Of a DNA stretch of 64,000 bases, positions 8,902 to 18,234 are shown one piece after another. Below the pieces are notes generated by a model. It made no database searches. It saw nothing but the letters and a program-made list of their open reading frames with translations, and had not been told where the DNA came from. This DNA comes from Asaia sp037151935 (GTDB lineage Bacteria > Pseudomonadota > Alphaproteobacteria > Acetobacterales > Acetobacteraceae), in contig NZ_CP157575.1 in the NCBI RefSeq assembly GCF_051628905.1, positions 186,001 to 250,000 on the forward strand, in the 5' to 3' direction. Position numbers and translations under genes: made by a program. Numbering within the stretch: position 1 is the stretch's first letter; the number at the start of each line of letters is the position of its first letter.

Positions 8902-10329
8902 TCAGGCGACCAGACGCCCCTCCTTATCGACCAGTTCGATGGGGTAATCGCCGGTGAAGCAGGCATCGCAATAGCGGCCCTCTGCCCCTACCCGCCCTTC
9001 ATGGCCGAGCGCGCGGTAAAGCCCGTCGAAGGAAATGAACGCCAGGCTGTCGACGCCGATGGCCTCGGCCATTTTTTCCACCGTATGTGTGGCGGCAAGC
9101 AACTGGCTCTCTTCGGGCGTGTCGATGCCGTAGAAGCACGGATGCTTGGTGGGCGGGCTGCTGATGCGCATATGCACTTCGGTTGCCCCTGCGGCGCGCA
9201 CCATATCGACGATCTTGCGCGATGTGGTGCCGCGCACGATCGAGTCATCGACCAGCACCACGCGTTTGCCCTGAAGCACCGGCGTGTTGGCTGAGTGTTT
9301 CATCCGTACGCCCAGATTGCGAATCTGGTCGGTGGGCTCGATGAAGGTACGTCCGACATAATGATTGCGGATGATGCCCATCTCGAAAGGAATGCCGCTC
9401 TCAGCGGCAAAGCCCATGGCCGAGGGCACGCCTGAGTCGGGCACCGGCACGATGACATCGGCCTCTACGCCGCTCTCGCGGGCAAGCTCGACACCGATCT
9501 GCTTGCGTGCCTCATAGACCGAGTGATCTTCGAGGATCGAGTCAGGGCGAGCGAAGTAGATATATTCGAAGACGCAGAAGCGCGGGCTGGTCTGGGCGAA
9601 GGGGCGCATGGAACGCACGCCGTCATTATCGATAATGACCATCTCGCCCGGCTCGACATTGCGCACGAATTCGGCGCCGACGATGTCGAGGGCACAGGTC
9701 TCGCTCGCCAGCATCCAGCCGCCATCGGCGGTGCGGCCGAGTATCAGGGGACGCACGCCCAGCGGATCGCGCAGTCCGACGAGAAATTCCGGGGCCAGAG
9801 CGACGACAGAGTAAGCCCCCTTGACCTGTTTCGCCGCATCGACAAGCCGCTCCAGCACGGTGGCGTATAGCGAGATGGCAATCAGGTGCACGAAGACTTC
9901 GGTATCGGTAGTCGACTGGAACAGGCAGCCGCGCTTGACCAGCGCCTGACGCAGGGTCGCGGCATTGGTCAGATTGCCGTTATGGGCCACCGCCAGACCG
10001 CCGAATTCGAAATCGGCGTAAAGTGGCTGAACATTACGCAAAAGCGTGCCGCCCGTCGTCGCATAGCGGTTATGGCCGATTGCGCCCTTGCCTCTGAGGG
10101 TGGCCATGACGCGGGCATCGCTGAACACGTCACCGACAAGACCGAGCCCCTTATGCTGACAGAATTTCTCGCTGTCGTGGCTGACGATGCCTGCGGCTTC
10201 CTGACCACGATGCTGGAGGGCATGCAGGCCGAGCGCGACGAGCGCGGCCGCATCGGGGGCACCCCAGATACCTACGACGCCGCATTCCTCATAGGGACGG
10301 TTCGAAGTTTCGAGTGTGTCAGGAATCAT
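8902..10329 (-). CDS. purF: Amidophosphoribosyltransferase
   Basis: A 475-residue enzyme that makes phosphoribosylamine from PRPP and glutamine, the first step of purine synthesis. The ATG at 10329 has AAAGGAG upstream and is preferred to the longer frame from 10362. The catalytic N-terminal Cys of the glutaminase domain is in EECGVVG (residue 16), so a short propeptide would be removed. The amidotransferase motif GHNRYATTG is present. The PRPP-binding loop is VVLVDDSIVRGTTSRK in the C-terminal phosphoribosyltransferase domain. It lies 54 bases after cvpA, an arrangement seen in many proteobacteria. Confidence 0.97.
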   Translation of the reverse strand: MIPDTLETSNRPYEECGVVGIWGAPDAAALVALGLHALQHRGQEAAGIVSHDSEKFCQHKGLGLVGDVFSDARVMATLRGKGAIGHNRYATTGGTLLRNVQPLYADFEFGGLAVAHNGNLTNAATLRQALVKRGCLFQSTTDTEVFVHLIAISLYATVLERLVDAAKQVKGAYSVVALAPEFLVGLRDPLGVRPLILGRTADGGWMLASETCALDIVGAEFVRNVEPGEMVIIDNDGVRSMRPFAQTSPRFCVFEYIYFARPDSILEDHSVYEARKQIGVELARESGVEADVIVPVPDSGVPSAMGFAAESGIPFEMGIIRNHYVGRTFIEPTDQIRNLGVRMKHSANTPVLQGKRVVLVDDSIVRGTTSRKIVDMVRAAGATEVHMRISSPPTKHPCFYGIDTPEESQLLAATHTVEKMAEAIGVDSLAFISFDGLYRALGHEGRVGAEGRYCDACFTGDYPIELVDKEGRLVA

Positions 10330-10383
10330 AATCTGGCGGCGCTCCTTTGCACGGTCACGCATGGGCGGTCGAGGCTGGGTCGA

Positions 10384-10911
10384 TCAGAAGGCTGCGTCAT
10401 GGCCTTTTGCGGGCGGCAAGGCAAGATGAAGTTGCGCGAAATATGGCGTAAATCCCTGCAACAAATGTACGCCTGCCAGTATGTAGGGGCCGGAACGGCT
10501 GCCTGCAACGAGCGCGTGAGCGGTAATTTCACCCGCAACCGAGACAACGCCGAGATAAAGAACCACCAGAACAAGCGCGCCGCGGACGAGCCCGAACCCG
10601 GCCCCGAGCAGGCGGTCTGTGCCGCCGACCAGCACACTACGCAGGCCGGTCGCAAAACGCTGGGCAATTGTCGAAAGCACCAGAACCAGCACGATAAAGG
10701 AGATGACATAGGCCAGAGCGCTCGCGGCGAGACCATCACTGAGGCGTTGGGAGAGCCAGGGCAAAATGAGCGGTGCGATCTGACTGGCCAGGATGAAAGC
10801 GCCCACCCAGGCGCCCAGGCTGAAGATTTCACGCGCGAAACCTCGCATGAAACCCCAGAGCGCCGAGAGCCCCATAATGCATAGGGCGAAAATGTCGGTT
10901 GTGTTTTCCAT
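10384..10911 (-). CDS. cvpA: CvpA-family membrane protein
   Basis: A 175-residue protein with about four membrane helices (IFALCIMGLSALWGFMRGF, FSLGAWVGAFILA, LAYVISFIVLVLVLS, LVRGALVLVVLYLGVV). The N-terminal GFMRGFAREIFSL stretch is the CvpA family signature. The role in envelope homeostasis is poorly defined; the E. coli protein is needed for colicin V production and is co-transcribed with purF. Here it also precedes purF. Its ATG overlaps the stop of the upstream hypothetical gene (TGATG), so the two are coupled. Confidence 0.9.
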   Translation of the reverse strand: MENTTDIFALCIMGLSALWGFMRGFAREIFSLGAWVGAFILASQIAPLILPWLSQRLSDGLAASALAYVISFIVLVLVLSTIAQRFATGLRSVLVGGTDRLLGAGFGLVRGALVLVVLYLGVVSVAGEITAHALVAGSRSGPYILAGVHLLQGFTPYFAQLHLALPPAKGHDAAF

Positions 10912-11342
10912 CAGGGCAGTTTGGTCGATGAGGGCCGCCAGAATCTGCGGCTTGTCTCAGGGCTGTGCGGGATGTCGCTGTTGATCTGAGTTAGAAGATT
11001 GCCCAGTTGAAGTCGATGGTCGATTTCACGCCAAACCTCGGCCCCGTCAATGTTGCGCGCTCCCCAGAGCCGCATCAATGCGTCGAGAAAGGCAGCGCTG
11101 TGGTCGAGAAGTTCGTCTTTCTGTTCGAGCATGTATAAACTGGTGCATCGCACGATTGCATGGGCGAGATCGCGCCTGAGCTGCTCGTCAGGGAGGTTGA
11201 CGAGAGTCGGTGTCTTGACGGCAAGAGAAGAGCGCTTTTTGCGCCCCTTTCCCTTTTGAGGAGTGTCGTTCGTCGCAGCCCTACGATCAGGTTCGTCGCG
11301 GTAGGATTCTGCCAGTCGGTCGAGGATATGGGGTGGGACCAT
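10911..11342 (-). CDS. Hypothetical protein coupled to cvpA
   Basis: A protein of about 143 residues that I do not recognise. It has a basic middle (QKGKGRKKRSS) and a helical C-terminal half (LPDEQLRRDLAHAIVRCTSLYML, in short pieces), with no signal peptide or membrane segment. The start is uncertain: the ATG at 11342 has AAGG at good spacing; upstream ATGs at 11354, 11378 and 11390 are also in frame. The stop overlaps the cvpA start by one base. The position suggests it is a member of the cvpA-purF operon; no function can be inferred. Confidence 0.65.
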   Translation of the reverse strand: MVPPHILDRLAESYRDEPDRRAATNDTPQKGKGRKKRSSLAVKTPTLVNLPDEQLRRDLAHAIVRCTSLYMLEQKDELLDHSAAFLDALMRLWGARNIDGAEVWREIDHRLQLGNLLTQINSDIPHSPETSRRFWRPSSTKLP

Positions 11343-11432
11343 GCGCGCCTTCATACTCCAGCCATATGAAGTCGCCATGGCTGGCGTCAATCAAATGCCT
11401 GTTTGCGCCGCAAAAATCACGCAGATTAATCC

Positions 11433-11762
11433 TTAATGCGACACGGATTTGGAAAACACGTTAACGATCACCACCCCAAGGATGATGAAGCCAAGGCCAA
11501 CCATCGCAGGGGCATCGAGTGCCTGTTTGAATTTGGCCCAGCTTATCGCCGAAATCAGCACAATCCCCACCCCCGACCAGATCGCATAAGCGACGCCCGT
11601 TGGCATCGTACGCAAGGTAAGCGATAGCGCGTAAAACGAAATGCAATAGCCGAGCGCGCTGAGAAGTCCGGGCATGGGACGCGTGAAGCTGTCTGACAGC
11701 TTTAGCATGGTCGTCGCGAAGACCTCGGAGCAGATGGCGATGAGGAGATAGAAATAGGTCAT
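11433..11762 (-). CDS. Small multidrug resistance (SMR) transporter, EmrE-like
   Basis: A 109-residue protein with four membrane helices, the length of EmrE. The essential membrane glutamate is in AICSEVFATTMLKLSDSFTR (TM1). The later segment YAIWSGVGIVLISAISW is typical of the EmrE (drug) branch rather than the SugE/Gdx guanidinium branch. It exchanges protons for cationic drugs as a dimer. It stands alone. I looked upstream for a guanidine riboswitch and found no convincing pair of ACGR hairpins. Confidence 0.88.
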   Translation of the reverse strand: MTYFYLLIAICSEVFATTMLKLSDSFTRPMPGLLSALGYCISFYALSLTLRTMPTGVAYAIWSGVGIVLISAISWAKFKQALDAPAMVGLGFIILGVVIVNVFSKSVSH

Positions 11763-11870
11763 GGAGTGTCTCTTCAGGGCCGCGAAGGCGTCTTCGATGC
11801 CTTCACCGTGCGGCTGATTTCGTCAGATCAACCGCAGCTCTAACAAGACACTCAACACCTGTCACGCTAC

Positions 11871-11899
11871 GACGCGCTCGTAGAGAAAATGAGCGCGTC
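11871..11899. repeat. Inverted repeat between thiC and the SMR gene
   Basis: GACGCGCTC and GAGCGCGTC form a perfect 9-bp stem around an 11-base loop, with no T-run on either side. It lies after the thiC stop and before the SMR gene on the same strand, so it could be a factor-assisted thiC terminator or part of the SMR leader. Confidence 0.45.
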
Positions 11900-11964
11900 T
11901 TAGCCGTAGAGGGAATTAGTGAAGCGATCAAAGGTCGCTCCACCTGCCTGCTATGTTTGGACCC

Positions 11965-13836
11965 TCAGACCTTTTCAGGTTCCTCCGCGGCGACGTAAAG
12001 CTTGTTGCCGCCACTCCTGAACGCCTCTTTCATCTGCTCCATGCCCTGCTCGCGCTCGGCATTGCGCCGTATGTCATGGCTGATTTTCATCGAGCAGAAT
12101 TTCGGACCGCACATCGAGCAGAAATGTGCCGTCTTGTGAGCCTCTTTCGGCAAGGTCTCGTCATGGAAGCAGCGCGCAGTATCCGGGTCGAGGGCGAGAT
12201 TGAACTGGTCCTGCCATCGGAATTCGAAGCGGGCGCGTGAAATGGCGTCGTCGCGAATTTGCGCTGCCGGATGACCCTTGGCGAGATCGGCAGCGTGAGC
12301 AGCAATCTTGTAGGTAATGACCCCGACTTTGACGTCAGAGCGATCGGGCAGACCGAGATGTTCTTTAGGCGTAACATAGCAAAGCATGGCGCAGCCGTAC
12401 CAGCCGATCATCGCGGCGCCGATGCCCGAGGTAATGTGGTCGTAACCGGGGGCGATATCGGTGGTGAGCGGACCGAGCGTGTAGAAAGGGGCCTCGCCGC
12501 ATTCGCGAAGCTGCTTGGTCATGTTGATCTTGATCTTGTGCATGGGCACGTGGCCCGGCCCCTCGATCATGACCTGGCAGCCCTTGGCCCAGGCAATGCG
12601 CGCCAGTTCGCCCAGCGTTTCCAGCTCGGCAAATTGTGCGGCATCGTTGGCGTCGGCGATAGAACCAGGCCGCAAACCGTCACCCAGCGAGAAGGAGATA
12701 TCGTATCGGCGCATGATATCGCAGATTTCCTCGAAATGTTCGTAGAGGAAATTCTCGCGATGATGGGCAAGGCACCATGCCGCCATGATCGACCCGCCGC
12801 GAGAGACGATGCCGGTCGTACGACCTGCTGTCAGCGGCACATGGGCGATGCGCACGCCAGCATGGATGGTGAAGTAATCCACCCCCTGCTCCGCCTGTTC
12901 GATGAGCGTGTCGCGATAGATCTCCCAGGTGAGGTCTTCCGCAACGCCGTTCACTTTCTCCAGTGCCTGATAGAGCGGCACGGTGCCGATCGGCACGGGG
13001 GCGTTGCGCAAAATCCAGTCGCGGATGTTGTGAATGTTGCGCCCGGTCGAGAGATCCATGACCGTATCCGCACCCCAGCGGATCGACCAGACCATTTTCT
13101 CGACCTCCTCTGCGGCAGAAGACGTCACAGCTGAATTGCCGATATTGGCATTGATCTTGACCAGAAAATTGCGGCCGATGATCATCGGCTCAAGTTCGGG
13201 GTGATTGATATTCGCCGGAATGATGGCCCGGCCCGCGGCGATTTCGGAGCGCACGAATTCCGGCGTGATGAAGGTCGGGATCTCGGCGCCGAAATCCTCG
13301 CCATCGGCCCGTCGTCCATCTGCGCCTTCAACCTTGCTGGCGCGGCCCAGATTTTCGCGATGTGCGACGAAAATCATCTCTTCGGTAATGATTCCCGCAC
13401 GAGCGAATTCATACTGTGTGACGTGGGTTGCCCCCGCGCCATCCAGAACCTTGTGCGGCGCTGGACATTGCGGCACAGCCTGTGCCGCGCTGGCAAAGCC
13501 GTTGTCCTCGGGCTTGATGGCCCGTGTCTCGCTCACGGCAGTCAGACCGCGCTTCGCAAGCCAGGATGTGCGCAGGGCGGGCAGACCGAGCGAAACGTCC
13601 GCGTGATAAGCCGGATTGGTATAGGGGCCGGAGGTGTCATAGACCCGAACCGGTGCTTCATTGGCACTCGGATCGAGATCGATTTCGCGAAACGGGACGG
13701 TGATATCGAGGTGATCGACAGGGTTTGAGAATATCTTGCGCGAGCCTGAAATCGGGCCTGTGGTCACCTTGCCATGGGCAGGGGCCTGGTCGCGCGCGGC
13801 GACTTTGGATTGGGTAGAAAGCGTTGAGTCGTCCAT
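11965..13836 (-). CDS. thiC: Phosphomethylpyrimidine synthase
   Basis: A 623-residue radical-SAM enzyme that turns aminoimidazole ribotide into HMP phosphate for thiamine. The C-terminal CxxCxxxxC cluster motif is visible (CSMCGPKFC). Core family segments include SLGDGLRPGSIADANDAAQ and MIEGPGHVPMHKI. The length fits proteobacterial ThiC with the N-terminal domain. The ATG at 13836 has AAGGGGAC upstream. A TPP riboswitch precedes it, and CCCC at 13857-13860 (plus-strand GGGG) could pair with the GGGG of the ribosome site to hide it. The gene is alone, followed by an inverted repeat. Confidence 0.97.
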   Translation of the reverse strand: MDDSTLSTQSKVAARDQAPAHGKVTTGPISGSRKIFSNPVDHLDITVPFREIDLDPSANEAPVRVYDTSGPYTNPAYHADVSLGLPALRTSWLAKRGLTAVSETRAIKPEDNGFASAAQAVPQCPAPHKVLDGAGATHVTQYEFARAGIITEEMIFVAHRENLGRASKVEGADGRRADGEDFGAEIPTFITPEFVRSEIAAGRAIIPANINHPELEPMIIGRNFLVKINANIGNSAVTSSAAEEVEKMVWSIRWGADTVMDLSTGRNIHNIRDWILRNAPVPIGTVPLYQALEKVNGVAEDLTWEIYRDTLIEQAEQGVDYFTIHAGVRIAHVPLTAGRTTGIVSRGGSIMAAWCLAHHRENFLYEHFEEICDIMRRYDISFSLGDGLRPGSIADANDAAQFAELETLGELARIAWAKGCQVMIEGPGHVPMHKIKINMTKQLRECGEAPFYTLGPLTTDIAPGYDHITSGIGAAMIGWYGCAMLCYVTPKEHLGLPDRSDVKVGVITYKIAAHAADLAKGHPAAQIRDDAISRARFEFRWQDQFNLALDPDTARCFHDETLPKEAHKTAHFCSMCGPKFCSMKISHDIRRNAEREQGMEQMKEAFRSGGNKLYVAAEEPEKV

Positions 13837-13918
13837 TTACTGTCCCCTTGCGGTGTGGGGTTATGTCCGACAGCGCAAGAGCAGGATGAACGGGTCGCGA
13901 TAGAAGACTGGCCGCTCA

Positions 13919-14040
13919 CACCAATCCCTACGCCGGTACGAACCGGATCAGGTTCTTCGCCCACATGCCGGGGCGAAAGGGTCGCTGCGCTGCGGTAAAC
14001 CGCCAGCAGCCTCTCAGCCTCTTGTCGAGGCACCCCCTGG
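13919..14040 (-). promoter_or_regulatory. TPP (THI-box) riboswitch upstream of thiC
   Basis: On the minus strand the conserved parts occur in order: GGGGGTGCC, then GGCTGAGAGGCTGC, then ACCC, then GAACCTGATCCGGTTC, then TACCGGCGTAGGGA. These are the THI-box pyrimidine- and pyrophosphate-sensor helices. A TTGACA (14080-14075) upstream would place transcription start near the 5' end of the aptamer. The expression platform between 13837 and 13918 has no T-run but can sequester the thiC ribosome site, so control is probably on translation. Confidence 0.93.
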
Positions 14041-14147
14041 TATGGTTCGAAGTGTTGCGTTGTTAACGCGATCCTGTCAATCGAATAAGATTGCCTGCCT
14101 GTAAGGTGAGGCCTCTCCCCCAGTGCGGAGTGAGCCTCGGCTGCACG

Positions 14148-14396
14148 TCAGGCGCGCACCCGCGAGGCACGCGCGGTCATGGGTTTGAGCTGGCCGATTT
14201 CCTGATCGTGGCGGCTGAGGCCGGCGGGCGTGATATAGAAACGGCCATCCGCGCCCAAGGCGACGAAACCCATCGCCTGAAGCCGTTCGAGACAGGGTTG
14301 ATCACGCAGCGCCTGTGGGCGCCCGATGCCTTCGCAAAGCAGCGCACGATGGAGCGTCGAGCGGCAGCAGGTCTCCAGATAGGGTTCATCCCACAT
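14148..14396 (-). CDS. Small hypothetical protein, winged-helix-like
   Basis: An 82-residue soluble protein. GGAG lies 8 bases before the ATG. The middle reads as a recognition helix and wing (LERLQAMGFVALGADGRFYI, then TPAGLSRHDQEIG), which resembles small winged-helix proteins, but I cannot name the family. It contains two Cys near the start (ETCCRS). It is upstream of thiC on the same strand and divergent from pyrD. Reading frames on the opposite strand look like shadows, with poor composition. Confidence 0.55.
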   Translation of the reverse strand: MWDEPYLETCCRSTLHRALLCEGIGRPQALRDQPCLERLQAMGFVALGADGRFYITPAGLSRHDQEIGQLKPMTARASRVRA

Positions 14397-14616
14397 GACG
14401 GCATCTCCACGACAAAAGGCAAGGCGGTGTCTTCACGACCGGGTGACCTCTTTCCATGAATGACGCCCGACCCGCAACCACTTAACGCTTGCGAGGTCGC
14501 GTTAACCGCCTTGACGCCGTAACGCGGCACAAATGAGCCTTCTCAGGTTGGGGGTTAGACCCGGCGCGGTGTCGGGGTATAGAACAGCCACGACGCTCTC
14601 ACGCTCAGGATGACAC

Positions 14617-15690
14617 ATGGCCCTCTCTCCTTTTTCGCGCCTTGCGACGAAGCTCTTTCATGGTCTCGACCCCGAATCTGCTCACGAAGCGGCGATCGAG
14701 ACGCTTGCGCTCGGCTTGGGACCGAATGCGCCGAAAGATGTGCCTGCGCTTAGTACGCGTTGCATGGGGCTGCGCTTCCCTAATCCCGTTGGCCTCGCTG
14801 CCGGTTTCGACAAGAATGCGCGCGCCCCGATGGCGCTGGCTCGAATGGGGTTCGGCCATGTAGAATGCGGGACCGTCACCCCTCGCCCTCAGGAAGGTAA
14901 CCCAAAACCCCGACTGTTCCGCCTGACGGAAGACGCGGCCATTATCAACCGTATGGGTTTCAATGGCTGTGGGATCGAGAGCTTCACGCGGCGTCTGGAG
15001 CGTTTCAGAACTCTGCAGGCGGGGCGTAATGCCGTGCTCCGCAGCGTGCCGGTGGGGGCAAATCTCGGCATCAACAAGATCGATGCCCGCCCGCTTGAAG
15101 ACTATCCCTATCTGGCCTCGCGCGTTGCCCCTCTGGCCGATTACATCACGATCAATCTCTCTTCGCCCAACACGCCGGGCCTGCGCGACCTGCAAAGTGC
15201 TTCGACGCTGGGTGACATTCTGCAGGCGATCACCCGGGCCAATGCCTCTCTGCCTCCTCTTCTCGTCAAGCTTGCGCCGGATCTCGACCCGGATGCGTTG
15301 CCTGACATTGTCGAGGCCGCGTCCGAAGGTGGTGCTGCGGGGCTGATCGTGAATAATACGACCATCAGCCGTCCACCCTCGCTGCGCTCGCCTCTGGTAA
15401 CCGAGACCGGAGGCCTCTCCGGGCGTCCCCTCGCCCAGCTTTCGCTTCAGATGCTCAAACGCGTCGTTCCGCTCGTCAAGGGACGCATGGCCGTGATTTC
15501 CTGTGGGGGCATCGAAAGCGGTTTTGACGTTTTCGAACGTCTTCGGTCGGGCGCGGATATGGTGCAGATCTATAGTGCGCTTATCTATCATGGGCCGGCT
15601 CTGGTCACGCGCATCAAGAGCGAGCTGCTGCATGAGATCTACCGGGCCGGCTTTGACTCCGTAGACGACCTGAAATCTGCCGGTCGCTGA
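14617..15690 (+). CDS. pyrD: Dihydroorotate dehydrogenase (quinone), class 2
   Basis: A 357-residue membrane-associated flavoenzyme that oxidises dihydroorotate to orotate with ubiquinone as acceptor, in pyrimidine synthesis. The N-terminal helical extension (PFSRLATKLFHGLDPESAHE) marks class 2. Family motifs are GLAAGFDKNA, EGNPKPRLFRL, and NLSSPNTPGLRDLQ, which contains the catalytic Ser. SCGGIESG with the SGADMVQIYSALIYHGP stretch is the FMN-phosphate site. AGGA precedes the ATG at good spacing. Confidence 0.97.
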   Translation: MALSPFSRLATKLFHGLDPESAHEAAIETLALGLGPNAPKDVPALSTRCMGLRFPNPVGLAAGFDKNARAPMALARMGFGHVECGTVTPRPQEGNPKPRLFRLTEDAAIINRMGFNGCGIESFTRRLERFRTLQAGRNAVLRSVPVGANLGINKIDARPLEDYPYLASRVAPLADYITINLSSPNTPGLRDLQSASTLGDILQAITRANASLPPLLVKLAPDLDPDALPDIVEAASEGGAAGLIVNNTTISRPPSLRSPLVTETGGLSGRPLAQLSLQMLKRVVPLVKGRMAVISCGGIESGFDVFERLRSGADMVQIYSALIYHGPALVTRIKSELLHEIYRAGFDSVDDLKSAGR

Positions 15691-15786
15691 GCGTCCGGAC
15701 AACGCATTGGAAAACTGCGGGTCGGGTAAATCGTTTTTGTTCCCGGATCCCAAATCATAAAGGAGGCGATCATCGGAATCTTAGCT

Positions 15787-18141
15787 TTGAAGAGGCAGTC
15801 AGCCCTGAAATATTTTTATGGGCTCTTCCTAGTCCTCGCCCTTTCGATATCGCCTCAAACGGTGTCCGCAGCGCCTGCCAACGCGCCGGATAGCGCGCTA
15901 CTCGTACCTTCAGTGTCTGACGGTTATGGCTGGGCCACGGTTTCTGCCGCTCTCAATAAGCAGATCACCGCGTCGCAGAACCGGCTCAAATACATTTATG
16001 GACAACTCAACAGGACCGATATCGTTCTCGGCAGCGAGACGCTTTCCGATCTCTCCGATCAGATCGATAACATCACATCCGTTGCCCAGTCCATTCAGAC
16101 ACAGGCGGCGTCGTATCAAACGGTTTACGACAGCTATCTCGATATCGTCGGCGCGAAAACCGAGGGTGAGAGTGCTGCCATTGTCGCACAACGTGCGCAT
16201 CTTCAGGCAGTACTTCAGGATATCAAATCGACCGTCACGCAGGGCAAACTCCTGGGCCTTCAGGCGAAGCAGGTTCAGCTTGAGGTGCAACGAAGGGGGG
16301 CGGTCAGCCAGAAAGAGCTGCTTTCGGAGCGGATCGCGTCGCCTTTGAGCCTCGGGTTCTGGCGCGATCTTGTGGATGAAGGCCCTGAACTCCGCCTTAC
16401 CTTCGCGCCGCCCGTCAATAACGGCTTTGCAGGTGTGCTTTATAACTGGCCCTACATGCTCGGGACGCTCTGCGCCGTTTTTCTGTTGACCGCCCTGCTC
16501 TCGCGGCCGGTCTACGGGATGCTTCGTATGGCTGAAGGCAAGATCGTACGTAAATTCACCGGTGACTCGCTGCCGGAGACCCATCAATCCTTCATACCGG
16601 TCGCGCTGAGCGGGTTATTTTGCGGCGTGATCATGTTTCTGTTGTGGGAAATCATCTCGAGCATCCTCTCGCTCGACGCGGGGCGCAGCCCGGTTCTCGC
16701 ACATGGTATCGCAGGGATTATGCCTCTTTGCGGTTTTATCCTTGGTGCGGGGCTCCCGGCTCTGAGCCGGGCAACAGCAATAGATGGAGCCTCGCAAGGC
16801 TCGGCCCGCGCTCTCTGGGGGGTCGATTGGTGCATCGCGATTTTCGTACTGCTCCAGACCCTGTTCATGATCATCGGGCAGGAAAATGCCTTCCCGGTAA
16901 CAGCGCGTCGTCTCATCGAGGCCCTGTTCACGCTCGTTGTAACGTCGCTTTTCGTATGGATGTGTCGTCGCCTCACACGAAGCACCGATGCGCGCCTTGC
17001 GCCAGCAATTTACGGGATAGGTTGGCTAATTCTAGTCGTCACATGGTCTGCAATTGCGCTCGGCTTTCTGGCGTTCGCATTCGCTGTCGCCTTGTGGTCG
17101 GTTGCGATCTCGGTCAGCCTGGCGTCGCTCATGCTTCTCTCGATTGCCATGAAGGAATTCACGTCAAGGACATTCTCGGTCGGCTCGCTGATTTCCAAGC
17201 GCCTCTCCCGGCTCGGTGTTCACTCTAACCGCGTGGCGCAGTTCGGCGTACTGCTATCCGGCGTGGTGAATATCGGTCTGATCATTATTTTTGTCGCTAT
17301 CTGCCTGTCTGAGGGAAGTCTCGACATTCCGGTGGTGGCTGACCGGGTTCAGAGCCTGTTCGTTGGTCAAACGATAAACGGCGTACAGTTTTCGCTGAAT
17401 ACGGCTGTCTATTGCATCGTTCTGATGATCGTCGCGTACTATGCAATTGGTGCTTTCACTAAGTGGCTCGAATCACGCCTGTTCCCCACGACCAATCTGG
17501 ATATCGGTGCACGTACCTCTATCCTGAACATCTTCAATTATGTCGCATGGATCACTGTTCTGCTTCTGGTCCTTTCCGAAGCAGGCGTGACGGTCAAGAA
17601 TCTTACCTGGGTTGTCAGTGCGCTGTCAGTGGGTATCGGTTTCGGCCTGCAGGCGATTGTGCAGAATTTTGTTTCTGGCGTGATCCTGCTTGCTGAGCGA
17701 CCAATTCGTGTGGGCGATCTCATTGAGCTGGGCGGCATCAAGGGTGACGTCAAGCGTATCAGTGTGCGCTCGACAGAGATCGGCCTGGGTGATGGCTCGA
17801 CCATGATCGTGCCGAACTCACAATTTATCACCTCGGCGGTCCGTAACGCCACGCTCGGCACCTCGCTGAGTGCCGCATCAGCGACCGTCACGATCTCGCC
17901 GAGAGCCGACGCGACGAAGGCACAGCTCGCCTTGATGGACATGATGACCAAGCGTGAGGATATCCTTCAGACCCCGCCACCAGGCGTGGCAATTTCGGCT
18001 ATCACCGAAACAGGCATCACGCTGGCGCTGTCTGCAAAAGTGTCGTCAGTGCGTGACGTTGGCGGTGTGACCAATGCCATCATGCTGGACGCCTATCGCG
18101 TATTGCAGGAGGCAGGCCTCGAACTGGGCAAGCCTTGCTAA
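15787..18141 (+). CDS. Large MscS-family mechanosensitive channel with DUF3772 domain
   Basis: A 784-residue channel. It has a signal peptide (residues 1-28, ending VSAAP) and a periplasmic helical region of the DUF3772 type (about 50-190). About ten membrane helices follow. The MscS pore and beta domain is at about 575-690 (SVGIGFGLQAIVQNFVSG, then LLAERPIRVGDLIELGG, then IVPNSQFITSAVRN). It would open under membrane tension to release solutes in hypo-osmotic shock. The only usable start is a TTG at 15787; the good AGGAGG (15761-15766) is 20 bases away, so the true start is uncertain. A bidirectional terminator follows. Confidence 0.9.
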   Translation: MKRQSALKYFYGLFLVLALSISPQTVSAAPANAPDSALLVPSVSDGYGWATVSAALNKQITASQNRLKYIYGQLNRTDIVLGSETLSDLSDQIDNITSVAQSIQTQAASYQTVYDSYLDIVGAKTEGESAAIVAQRAHLQAVLQDIKSTVTQGKLLGLQAKQVQLEVQRRGAVSQKELLSERIASPLSLGFWRDLVDEGPELRLTFAPPVNNGFAGVLYNWPYMLGTLCAVFLLTALLSRPVYGMLRMAEGKIVRKFTGDSLPETHQSFIPVALSGLFCGVIMFLLWEIISSILSLDAGRSPVLAHGIAGIMPLCGFILGAGLPALSRATAIDGASQGSARALWGVDWCIAIFVLLQTLFMIIGQENAFPVTARRLIEALFTLVVTSLFVWMCRRLTRSTDARLAPAIYGIGWLILVVTWSAIALGFLAFAFAVALWSVAISVSLASLMLLSIAMKEFTSRTFSVGSLISKRLSRLGVHSNRVAQFGVLLSGVVNIGLIIIFVAICLSEGSLDIPVVADRVQSLFVGQTINGVQFSLNTAVYCIVLMIVAYYAIGAFTKWLESRLFPTTNLDIGARTSILNIFNYVAWITVLLLVLSEAGVTVKNLTWVVSALSVGIGFGLQAIVQNFVSGVILLAERPIRVGDLIELGGIKGDVKRISVRSTEIGLGDGSTMIVPNSQFITSAVRNATLGTSLSAASATVTISPRADATKAQLALMDMMTKREDILQTPPPGVAISAITETGITLALSAKVSSVRDVGGVTNAIMLDAYRVLQEAGLELGKPC

Positions 18142-18170
18142 AATTCTGAACGCTGACACGTCCATCATCG

Positions 18171-18209
18171 AAAAAAGGGGTGAGAAGCTCGCGCTTCTTA
18201 CCCCTTTTT
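18171..18209. terminator. Bidirectional rho-independent terminator
   Basis: AAAAGGGGTGAGAAGC and GCTTCTTACCCCTTTT pair (one mismatch) around a short loop. A-runs and T-runs flank the two sides, so it ends both the MscS gene and the convergent ubiquinone hydroxylase gene. Confidence 0.88.
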
Positions 18210-18234
18210 CATCGTCCAACTCAGGAATGCAGTT

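Noticed and set aside
11763..11964. Guanidine (mini-ykkC) riboswitch before the SMR gene
   Set aside because: ACGA occurs near a small stem, but there is no pair of ACGR tetraloop hairpins, and the protein is of the drug-type EmrE branch.
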